Assembly (NCBI RefSeq): GCF_030733845.1
Contig: NZ_CP132313.1
Location: 62,001-126,000 of the forward strand
DNA length: 64,000 nt
Reading direction: 5' to 3'
DNA from: Shinella zoogloeoides
Lineage (GTDB): Bacteria > Pseudomonadota > Alphaproteobacteria > Rhizobiales > Rhizobiaceae
Both the position numbers and the translations under genes were made by a program. Below the pieces are notes generated by a model. The model worked only from the letters and a program-made list of their open reading frames with translations. It made no database searches and was not told the origin of the DNA. Positions within the stretch are counted from its first letter, which is position 1, and the number at the start of each line of letters is the position of its first letter. Below, in pieces: positions 14,881 through 22,235 of this stretch.

Positions 14881-16923
14881 TCACTGCTTGCCTGCATCCT
14901 CGGCGCTCTGCTGGTCAATCGCGAAAGCCGCCACGCATTTTTCGAGTTCGCCGAGCATTGCCTTGGAGCCTGCGAGGCTGGCCCCCTCGCCATCGACGAT
15001 GATGGCACTTCCGGCTTTCAGGGCCTCGACGAGATCGGTGCGGCTGCCGAGGCCGTAGGCGATCTCCTGTTCGGAATAGGCTCTGCCTCGCAGCGACAGG
15101 GTGTACTTGTCGTCGATCCGCACTTCACCGAGCTTTTCGAAGGCATAGGGGAACTTCATCGAAGGATCGAAGAAGCCGAAGCTTGTCTCGCCTGCCGGGT
15201 AGCGGCGGAAGAAGGCCATCACCGCGCCGCGATGAGGCCGGAACGCGCGGCAATTCTTGAAAGTGTTGTTCTCCACGACGGCGACGATATCCCATCCCGA
15301 AATGGTGCGCGCTTTCCGGTAGGCTTCCGTCACCACCGGATCATACAATGGCGCGGCGCCATCGACCGCGTTGCGGCGATTGAAAACCTCGATCTCTTTC
15401 TTCTGTTTCTCGGCGTCGATCTCCGCCACTTTGCGTAACGTGTTCTGATATTTCCAGGTCAGGCCCAAATCGGCCGCGCTGACGAACTCGAATTCGTATT
15501 CCTGTCCTTCCTCGACGCTTCTATTCTTGAAGCGCATGAGCGCCTGGAAATAGACGCAGTCGTCCTCGCATCCGATCTCGATGAGGTTTTCACGGGCCGC
15601 AGCGGTGGGCTCCATGAGGGATACGCCCATATAGTCGTTGTTGTCGCGATGATCGACGCGGAACATGATGCCGCTCATATCGCGCCCCAGTCCGCCATCG
15701 AAATAGCTGTAGACGCGCCGGGCCTGTTCCAGCGTCAGATCGATGCCGCTTCTTGCGAAGACATCGCTGTTGGCGAGATTGGCGGCTTCCGGCCGGTCGG
15801 CCGTCTTTCCGGCCTGTGTTACATGGCGGAAGTATGAGGTCATGGCACAGCCCGAAGACGGCATCCAGAAGAGGAATTTCATCAACACCAATTCGCCATC
15901 GGCAACCGTGTTGTGCAGCCGCTCGTCCGAGTTATTGAACCGGAAGGCGCCGCATCGATCGTCGTAGTCGTTTTCGAACGTCACGTACTGGAATGTCTCG
16001 TTCTGCCGGCGGAAGCTGAAGTCCCTGTCCATGAATTCGATCTTCTGTTTGGCAAGGCTCGCAAACATGCCCGTGGGGAAGCGGGCGAGGTATTTCTGGT
16101 AGGCTTCCTGGCTATCGGCCAGTGCCGCGAACTCAAAGATCGCGATCTCGCTGTCCTGTGTCCCGTCAGCCTCTTTTTCGACGAAGCGGAAGTCGCCGTA
16201 GACGGCGCTGTTTTCCCACGGCTCCTGCTTTCCGCCGGTGCGCTCCTTCACCGTGGCGCGCACCCGCTTGAAGATGCCCTCTAGCGCCAGACCCGGGATC
16301 TGGATGGATTCGGCGAGCGCGGAAGCATAGGGGCTGGCGCCGGTATCACCGTCGCTCGCGACATTGCCGGGCGACGTCGAGAAGGCGATCAGCTTGCCGA
16401 GCTTCTCGGGTGCTTCGGCAAGGCCGCGCTGCAGCCCGCGCGTCTGGTCCTCGAAGGGATTGTCTCGACAGCTGTCGAGCACGATGATCTGCAAGCGGCT
16501 ATCGAGCGCATCAAGCCGGGTTGAGAGTTGACCGAGCGCCAACGAATGGGCCTTGATCTCTTCGCTGGAGCCAACCTTCACATCGACCGCGAGCAGATAA
16601 TTCTCGCCGTCGAGTTGTACGCCATGGCCCGCGAAATAGACCACGACGACTGGGTTGTCGGCCGCCTCGACGTCCTTGACGAATTCATCGACCACGGCAA
16701 GGACGGCCTCGTGGCGCACATTGGTCGCCTTGCGGGTGGAAAAGCCGCTCTTTTCCAACGCTGCCGCCACCATCTCGATATCGTTTTCCGGATTGCGCAG
16801 TGGGGCCGCCACCTCATAGCGGCTGTTGCCGATCAGAAGTGCGAAACGTTCCTCGGCCATTGCCGCGCTGGCCGAGCCGGCAAGGATGAGCATTGCGAAA
16901 GCACACGAAATGAACCGCTGCAT
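14881..16923 (-). CDS. Secreted caspase-like (peptidase C14, metacaspase-type) protein
   Basis: 680 residues. The signal peptide ends ASAAMA. The caspase domain (about 25-245) starts with ERFALLIGNSRY and has the catalytic dyad H100 (YFAGHG) and C152 (LDSCRDNP). The remaining 430 residues show no recognised domain but contain several cysteines (DRCGAF, SSGCAM, GCEDDC) that could form periplasmic disulfides. ATG 16923 is preferred over ATG 16929 because the GGGGGG site then has normal spacing. Rhizobial caspase-like proteins are abundant, mostly of unknown function. It stands alone, convergent with the NTF2-like gene. Confidence 0.87.
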   Translation of the reverse strand: MQRFISCAFAMLILAGSASAAMAEERFALLIGNSRYEVAAPLRNPENDIEMVAAALEKSGFSTRKATNVRHEAVLAVVDEFVKDVEAADNPVVVVYFAGHGVQLDGENYLLAVDVKVGSSEEIKAHSLALGQLSTRLDALDSRLQIIVLDSCRDNPFEDQTRGLQRGLAEAPEKLGKLIAFSTSPGNVASDGDTGASPYASALAESIQIPGLALEGIFKRVRATVKERTGGKQEPWENSAVYGDFRFVEKEADGTQDSEIAIFEFAALADSQEAYQKYLARFPTGMFASLAKQKIEFMDRDFSFRRQNETFQYVTFENDYDDRCGAFRFNNSDERLHNTVADGELVLMKFLFWMPSSGCAMTSYFRHVTQAGKTADRPEAANLANSDVFARSGIDLTLEQARRVYSYFDGGLGRDMSGIMFRVDHRDNNDYMGVSLMEPTAAARENLIEIGCEDDCVYFQALMRFKNRSVEEGQEYEFEFVSAADLGLTWKYQNTLRKVAEIDAEKQKKEIEVFNRRNAVDGAAPLYDPVVTEAYRKARTISGWDIVAVVENNTFKNCRAFRPHRGAVMAFFRRYPAGETSFGFFDPSMKFPYAFEKLGEVRIDDKYTLSLRGRAYSEQEIAYGLGSRTDLVEALKAGSAIIVDGEGASLAGSKAMLGELEKCVAAFAIDQQSAEDAGKQ

Positions 16924-17134
16924 AACCATTTCCCCCCGAGCGTGCCGTCCCTGTCTTCCCGTCAGATGGCGGAAGCGTCCTTTAAATTAGCATATTATGA
17001 ATAACAGGCGAGCCGTTCGGCCAAAATTGCTTTGCATCCGGCTCATGCCTTCTGGCGGAGCCTGCGCTCGCGGCGAGACAGGAACGCCAGTCGAGGCCAT
17101 TCGATAGAACGTGGTCGCGTGGGCAAGCCCCTTG

Positions 17135-17632
17135 CTACCGCGACAGCCGGTTCTCGTCGTCGATCAAGGTCAGGCGGCTCGGCGCCGTCGCGCTCCACGT
17201 CCACGCGACGAGATTGACGTCATCAGCACCGGCACCCGGCGCGAAGCTCCTGACGAGCAGACCGTGATAGCCCATGGCCGCAAGGCGCCGGGCGAAGGCC
17301 TGGGTCCTGGCTTCGCCGGTCGCTTTCATCTGGTCGCGCCAGGTCGGATCGGCGAGCGATGACAGGTCCATTCCTTCCGCACGCAACGCCGTCTCATCCC
17401 GGCCGTCGAAGACGCGCTCGATATCGGCATCGTAGGAGACCAGGGTCGTCGGCTGCAAGCTCCCGACCTGGTTGGCCTCGCGCAAGGCCGTCATGACCGA
17501 CAGGGACATATAGAGTGCCGGCGTGCCCTTCGCATTGAAGCGTCCGCCATAGAGCTGCGCGCCGCGCCCGGACAGGGGCTCGCGCGCATAGATGGGGTTC
17601 AATGCCCGGTACAGGGCTCCGCTGAAACGCAT
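17135..17632 (-). CDS. RES-domain toxin (NAD+-degrading type)
   Basis: 165 residues, the full length of a RES-domain toxin. The name-giving residues are visible: R31 in LYGGRFN, E52 in ALREAN and S129 in LVRSFAPG. Characterised members (MbcT, ParT and related proteins) deplete NAD+ or modify cell targets and are neutralised by an Xre/MbcA/ParS antitoxin, encoded here 8 bp upstream on the same strand. ATG 17632 fits the conserved N-terminus (ALYRALNPIYAREPLSGRGA). Confidence 0.92.
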   Translation of the reverse strand: MRFSGALYRALNPIYAREPLSGRGAQLYGGRFNAKGTPALYMSLSVMTALREANQVGSLQPTTLVSYDADIERVFDGRDETALRAEGMDLSSLADPTWRDQMKATGEARTQAFARRLAAMGYHGLLVRSFAPGAGADDVNLVAWTWSATAPSRLTLIDDENRLSR

Positions 17633-17640
17633 CGACCGGA

Positions 17641-17991
17641 TCAGGCGTGAACGCCGGCATCGACCGCGTCGATATAGTCGAGCACGTCATCGGCGCGCCC
17701 CTCCCTTACAAGCTGCATGGCCGTCAGGCCGGAAAAGCCCGGCAGGGGCTCGGAGCGATACCAGGCATAGGCCATCAGCGCTGATCCGAAACGCGGCTCG
17801 ACCTTGTTGACGATCTCGGTCATCTCACGCAGGCGGCGCTGCGTCTTGTCGGACCGGATGCGGTCCTTGCGCTGGATCGCATCCTTTCCAAGGCCGGCGG
17901 TCCGGGCGATCTCCTCGCTCGTCGTGCGCAGGGCATCCGCGATCTTGCGCGGCGAAAAGAGCCCGTTATCTGCATATTGAGCGAGGCCCAT
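17641..17991 (-). CDS. Xre/MbcA/ParS-type antitoxin (DUF2384 family)
   Basis: 116 residues. The N-terminal part is an Xre-like HTH (FSPRKIADALRTTSEEIARTAG), and the C-terminal part is the toxin-binding DUF2384 region (MAYAWYRSEPLPGFSGLTA, then VREGRADDVLDYIDAVDAG). ATG 17991 is chosen because AGGAGA lies seven bases upstream; the longer frame to 18054 would read through its own promoter and operator. It precedes the RES toxin gene in the usual antitoxin-first order and should autoregulate the pair. Confidence 0.9.
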   Translation of the reverse strand: MGLAQYADNGLFSPRKIADALRTTSEEIARTAGLGKDAIQRKDRIRSDKTQRRLREMTEIVNKVEPRFGSALMAYAWYRSEPLPGFSGLTAMQLVREGRADDVLDYIDAVDAGVHA

Positions 17992-18013
17992 GCCGCTGTC
18001 TCCTTTCCGCATA

Positions 18014-18042
18014 ACGATAATTATGACGCAATATAGCGTCAA
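18014..18042 (-). promoter_or_regulatory. Promoter and palindromic operator of the RES/Xre pair
   Basis: On the minus strand TTGACG (18042-18037) and TATCGT (18019-18014) are 17 bp apart. The palindrome TGACGC-N6-GCGTCA (18024-18041) overlaps the -35 box and fills the spacer, the expected place for an antitoxin operator. Confidence 0.62.
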
Positions 18043-18165
18043 AAATAGCGGCATTCAATGGGATGGCACCATACACGACGCTTAGAACCGAAATCGCTGC
18101 GGGCCCGCATGTACCGACAAGGCAATGGAGTATAAACGAGGCCGACAAGACCCGAGAGGAAACCC

Positions 18166-18384
18166 ATGGAACAGGCCGACACGACGACCATCGCGAACCG
18201 CAGCGATTTTGCCCAATGGGCGATCGAGCGCGCCGCGGCCATCGTTGCCGAACAGGGCGGCGATCTTGCTCTTGCCGCGCGCGGCGAAGGCGACGAGGCG
18301 ATTGCCGGGGCGGCCAATGCGCTCGGCCAGGCCATCGTCGATGCCATGCTGGAAGTGTTTGACGGCCTGGTTGGGCAAGATTGA
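18166..18384 (+). CDS. Small hypothetical protein (72 aa)
   Basis: 72 residues, start ATG 18166 with GAGAGG nine bases upstream. The sequence is acidic and alanine-rich and predicted helical (DFAQWAIERAAAIVAEQGGD, then AIVDAMLEVFDGLVGQD). No signal peptide or family is recognised. It points away from the toxin-antitoxin pair and is convergent with the siderophore ATPase gene, 144 bp away. The coding pattern and ribosome binding site make it more likely real than not. Confidence 0.55.
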   Translation: MEQADTTTIANRSDFAQWAIERAAAIVAEQGGDLALAARGEGDEAIAGAANALGQAIVDAMLEVFDGLVGQD

Positions 18385-18527
18385 GCGCCCCCGCGCCCTT
18401 CTTGCCTTCCCCTTATCGCGCGCGCAAAGCGCGAGTGCGAAGGTGCCTGTGCTTGCCACCTGCCATGTCTATGTCGACGACCGCTGGCTGGACCGGGTCG
18501 GGCCGCCCGGGCCGATCGTGACCACGG

Positions 18528-19286
18528 CTAGACATAATAGTTGGCCAGCCTTTTCCCGGCTGTGACCGTCACCTCGAACCTCGTGCCGTAGAGGTCTTCC
18601 AGCACGTCGGGACAAATGATCTCCTCCGGCGTGCCCTGGCGGAAGATGCGGCCGCCGCGCATGGCGACGATGCGGTCGGCGTGGCAGGAGGCGAAGTTGA
18701 TGTCGTGCAGCACGACGACGACGGTCTTGCCAAGCTCGTCGGCGGCGCGGCGGATCATGCGCATCATCGAGACGGCATGGCGGATATCGAGATTGTTGAG
18801 GGGCTCGTCGAAGAGCACGTAGTCGGTGTCCTGGCAGAGCACCATGGCAACGAAGGCGCGCTGGCGCTGGCCGCCGGAGAGTTCGTCGAGGAAACGGTCG
18901 CGCAATGTGCCGAGTTCCATGTAGTCGAGCGCGGTCTCGATATGCCGCGCGTCGTCGCGGTTGAGGCGGCCGCGCGAATGGGGATAGCGGCCGAAGGCGA
19001 CGAGATCGCCGACCGTCAGGCGCGCCGTCATCTGGTTGTCCTGGCGCAGGATCGAGAGGCGCCGGGCAAGCACGTCGCCTTGCGTCTTCGTGACGTCGAG
19101 ACCATCGACGCTCACCGTGCCGGCATCGAGGCCGATCAGGCGGCTGATCATCGACAGCAGCGTCGACTTGCCCGCGCCGTTGGGGCCGATGATCGCCGTG
19201 ACGCCGCCCGTGGCAAGGTCCAGGCTCACGCCATCGACAACGACGGTTTCGTCATAGCGCTTGACGGCATTCTCGACGCGGATCAT
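18528..19286 (-). CDS. Iron-siderophore ABC ATPase (FatE/VctC/YclP type)
   Basis: 252-residue ATPase for the siderophore importer. Walker A is GPNGAGKST, the signature LSGGQRQR, and Walker B VLFDEPLNNLD, followed by VVVVLHDINFASCHADRI. This subgroup (YclP, VctC, CeuD) belongs with the paired YclN/YclO-type permeases seen upstream. The ATG overlaps the permease stop (ATGA, 19283-19286). It is the last gene of the operon. Confidence 0.93.
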   Translation of the reverse strand: MIRVENAVKRYDETVVVDGVSLDLATGGVTAIIGPNGAGKSTLLSMISRLIGLDAGTVSVDGLDVTKTQGDVLARRLSILRQDNQMTARLTVGDLVAFGRYPHSRGRLNRDDARHIETALDYMELGTLRDRFLDELSGGQRQRAFVAMVLCQDTDYVLFDEPLNNLDIRHAVSMMRMIRRAADELGKTVVVVLHDINFASCHADRIVAMRGGRIFRQGTPEEIICPDVLEDLYGTRFEVTVTAGKRLANYYV

Positions 19287-20254
19287 CGGGTTTTTCCCCT
19301 TACGAGCAGGATGAGGAAGACGAGGCCGCCGGCGAACTCGATAACGATGCCGACGGCGGTGTCGAAGGCGAAGAGGCGTTCCAGCACCAGCTGCCCGCCG
19401 ACGAGGCTGATGGCGGCGGCAAGCACCGCCGCCGGCAGAGTGAAGCGATGCAGGCCGAGCGGCATGACCTGATAGGCAAGGCTTGCCACCAGCAGGCCGA
19501 AGAAGGTGACGGGGCCGACGAGTGCCGTCGAGACCGAGACGAGCACGGCGATGAGGATGAGGATCTGCGTCGTCACACGGCGATGCTCGACGCCGAGCGT
19601 GATGGCGTTTTCGCGGCCGAGCGCCAGAATGTCGAAGGCGTGGAACAGGCGCCACGCCGCAAGGCTCGCCGCGGCGATCATCAAGGCGGCGAGCACCAGA
19701 AGGCGCGTGTCGAAGCTGTTGAAGCTGGCGAAGAGCCGGTCCTGCAGCACGATGAAGTCGTTGGGGTCGATCACCCGCTGGAGGAAGCCCGAGACGCTGC
19801 GGAACAGGATGCCGAAGATGATGCCGACCAGCATCAGAACATGCAGGCTGCGCACGGCGCCGGAAAACAGCCAGCGATAGAGCAGGCAGGAAAACAGCAC
19901 CATGGCGCCGCACTCGACGAAGAAGAGCAGCCGTGGATCGATCGCGCTCGTCGCCTGCGCGCCGAGGAAGAAGACCATGACCGTCTGGATCAGCGCATAG
20001 AGCGCATCGAAGCCCATGATCGAGGGGGTTAGGATGCGGTTATTGGTGATCGTCTGGAACAGCACGGTCGAGACCGCGATCGCATAGGCGACGAGCAGCA
20101 TGCCGGCGAGCTTGGAGCCGCGGAAGGGCAGGACGAAGGACCAGCTTCCCTTTGCGCCGAGCGTCATGAAGAGAAGACAGACGGCGAGCGCCACGACGGC
20201 AAGCACGATCAGCCTGCGGCGGGAGCGGGCGAGAAGGACGGCTCTAGGCTGCAC
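19283..20254 (-). CDS. Iron-siderophore ABC permease (FatC/YclO type)
   Basis: 323-residue FecCD-family permease with about nine hydrophobic segments. LFQTITNNRILTPSIMGFDA is the characteristic YclO/VctG/CeuC version of the family's usual RNPLAEP motif, and PVTFFGLLVASLAYQ matches the conserved late loop. The start is GTG 20254, inside the end of the preceding permease gene (11-bp overlap). Confidence 0.92.
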   Translation of the reverse strand: MQPRAVLLARSRRRLIVLAVVALAVCLLFMTLGAKGSWSFVLPFRGSKLAGMLLVAYAIAVSTVLFQTITNNRILTPSIMGFDALYALIQTVMVFFLGAQATSAIDPRLLFFVECGAMVLFSCLLYRWLFSGAVRSLHVLMLVGIIFGILFRSVSGFLQRVIDPNDFIVLQDRLFASFNSFDTRLLVLAALMIAAASLAAWRLFHAFDILALGRENAITLGVEHRRVTTQILILIAVLVSVSTALVGPVTFFGLLVASLAYQVMPLGLHRFTLPAAVLAAAISLVGGQLVLERLFAFDTAVGIVIEFAGGLVFLILLVRGKTR

Positions 20255-21209
20255 GCGAACGTCTCCGCAGCAAGAGATAGAGGAAGAAGGCGCTGCCGAG
20301 CATGCCGAGAACGGTACCGACGGGCACTTCGAACGGGGCGATGACGAGCCGGCCGATCATGTCGCAGGCAAGCACCAGTCCGGCCCCGCTGATGGCGATC
20401 CAGGGCAGCGAGCGGCGCAAACGGTCGCCCATGACCATGGCGACGAGGTTCGGCACGATGAGGCCGAGAAACGGCACCATGCCGACCGTCACCACGACGG
20501 CGGCCGTCACCATGGAGACGATGACGAGACCGAAGGCGACGACGCGGCCGTAGTTGACGCCGAGATTGGTGGCGAAGGCCTCGCCCATGCCGATGACGGT
20601 GAAGCGGTCGGCGGCGGCATAGGCGAGCGCCGTCAGGCCGAGCGAGAGCCAGAGCAGTTCGTAGCGACCGCGCAGCACGGCGGAAAAGTCGCCGGTCGTC
20701 CAGGCGCCCAGCGATTGCAGCATGTCGTAGCGATAGGCAAAGAAGGTGGTGACGGCATTGATGATGCCGCCGAGCATGATGCCGACCAGCGGCACCATCA
20801 GCGGCGAGCGCAGCGGAATGCGCGTTAGGATGAGAAGGAAAAGGCTGGTGCCGGCGAGGGCAAAGGCCGTCGCGACGAGCATTTTCATGTAGACGGGCAG
20901 CTCTGGTGCCAAGAGCAGCACGGCGAGGATGCCGAGGCCAGCGGATTCGACCGTGCCGGCCGTCGACGGCTCGACGAACCGGTTGCGCGCCAGCATCTGC
21001 ATGATCGTGCCGCAGACCGCCATGCCCGCGCCGGCAAAGACGAGCGCCAGTGTGCGCGGAATACGCACTTCGACGAGGACGAGCCGCGCCGTGGCGTTTT
21101 CGCCGGAGAAAAGGCCGGACAGCGAAAGGTCGCTCACGCCGATGAAAACGCTTGCAACCGAAAGCAGGACGAGGGCTGATAGGGCGGCGATGTATTTCAA
21201 GACGGGCAC
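20244..21209 (-). CDS. Iron-siderophore ABC permease (FatD/YclN type)
   Basis: 321-residue FecCD-family permease. VRIPRTLALVFAGAGMAVCG and MLARNRFVEPSTAGTVESA are the substrate-channel motifs of the YclN/VctD/CeuB subgroup, and GMVPFLGLIVPNLVAMVMGD matches the C-terminal conserved loop. GTG 21209 is taken as the start; its ribosome binding site is weak. The gap to the binding-protein gene is 47 bp. It pairs with the other permease as a heterodimer. Confidence 0.92.
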   Translation of the reverse strand: MPVLKYIAALSALVLLSVASVFIGVSDLSLSGLFSGENATARLVLVEVRIPRTLALVFAGAGMAVCGTIMQMLARNRFVEPSTAGTVESAGLGILAVLLLAPELPVYMKMLVATAFALAGTSLFLLILTRIPLRSPLMVPLVGIMLGGIINAVTTFFAYRYDMLQSLGAWTTGDFSAVLRGRYELLWLSLGLTALAYAAADRFTVIGMGEAFATNLGVNYGRVVAFGLVIVSMVTAAVVVTVGMVPFLGLIVPNLVAMVMGDRLRRSLPWIAISGAGLVLACDMIGRLVIAPFEVPVGTVLGMLGSAFFLYLLLRRRSRAA

Positions 21210-21256
21210 TTACCGGGAAATAGCATGCGGGGCCGCAGGGCGGCCCCGCCTTGGGA

Positions 21257-22180
21257 TCAATCCTTGGAAAGCTCGGTGGTGAGTTGGTCGACCGTGCGCT
21301 GCATCGAGGAGATGCCGCCGCCGACGAGATACCAGGCGGCCGCATCGAGATAGACGACGTGGCCTGCCTGCCAGGCCTTGGTCTGGCGCACCACCTCGTT
21401 GTCGAGGAACTGGGCGGCTGCCGTGCCTTCGCGGCCGATCGCGGCGTCGCGGTCGATCACGAAGAGCCAGTCCGGATTGGTCTCCAGGATGTATTCGAAG
21501 GAGATTGCCTGGCCATGGTTGCCGACATGCTCGGTTTGAGCTGCGGGCGTGATGCCGTAGGCACTGTGCAGCATGCCGAAGCGCGAACCGGGGCCGAAAG
21601 CGCTCATCTTGCCGCCGGTCGTCAGCACCAGCAGGCCCTTGCCCTTGCCGGCCGCGAGCGTGTTGAGGTCGGCGACCGAGCTGTCGAGCTTGGCGAGAAG
21701 CGCCTCGCCCTCCGCCTTCTTGTCGAAGAGGCCGGCGAGCGTCGCAACGTTGCCTTTTGCCTCGGCAAGATAGTTCTTCGCATCGACGGAGAGGTCGATG
21801 GTCGGCGCGATCTTGGCGAGATCGGGATATTTGGAGGCCGAGCGGCCGGCGACGATGATGAGGTCGGGCTCGGCGGCGTTGACCGCTTCGTAGTCCGGCT
21901 CGAACAGCGTGCCGATCTTCAGGTATTTCTCGTCGTTGTAGCCCTTCAGATAATCCGGCTTGCCGCCGCCGGGCACGCCCGCGACCTCGACGCCGAGGGC
22001 GGAGAGCGTATCGAGCGAGGCGAGATCGAAGACCAGCACCTTCTCGGGCTTGGCGGCAAGCGTCGTTTCGCCCTGCTTGTGCTTGATGACGATGTCGGCA
22101 GCAAAGGCGGCGCCACCGAGGAGGGACGTGGCGGTGAGCGTGAGCGCAGCGAAAAGCGACGCGGGCTTGAGGAACTTCAT
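21257..22180 (-). CDS. Siderophore-binding protein (FatB/CeuE/YclQ type)
   Basis: 307-residue periplasmic binding protein. The signal peptide ends GGAAFAAD with no lipobox cysteine. The mature part has KPEKVLVFDLASLDTL, PDLIIVAGRSASKYPDL and NPDWLFVIDRDAAIGREG, the last being typical of the catecholate/petrobactin/vibriobactin group. GGAG precedes the ATG. It lies 55 bp after the receptor gene in the same operon. Confidence 0.93.
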   Translation of the reverse strand: MKFLKPASLFAALTLTATSLLGGAAFAADIVIKHKQGETTLAAKPEKVLVFDLASLDTLSALGVEVAGVPGGGKPDYLKGYNDEKYLKIGTLFEPDYEAVNAAEPDLIIVAGRSASKYPDLAKIAPTIDLSVDAKNYLAEAKGNVATLAGLFDKKAEGEALLAKLDSSVADLNTLAAGKGKGLLVLTTGGKMSAFGPGSRFGMLHSAYGITPAAQTEHVGNHGQAISFEYILETNPDWLFVIDRDAAIGREGTAAAQFLDNEVVRQTKAWQAGHVVYLDAAAWYLVGGGISSMQRTVDQLTTELSKD

Positions 22181-22235
22181 GCTTTCAACTCCAGCAATCT
22201 CCAGGGGACGCGGGGATCGTCTCCCCGCGCATCGA

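Noticed and set aside
18528..19913. Apparent ABC ATPase with a long N-terminal extension
   Set aside because: The extension is out-of-frame permease sequence; the ATPase starts at ATG 19286, coupled to the permease stop.
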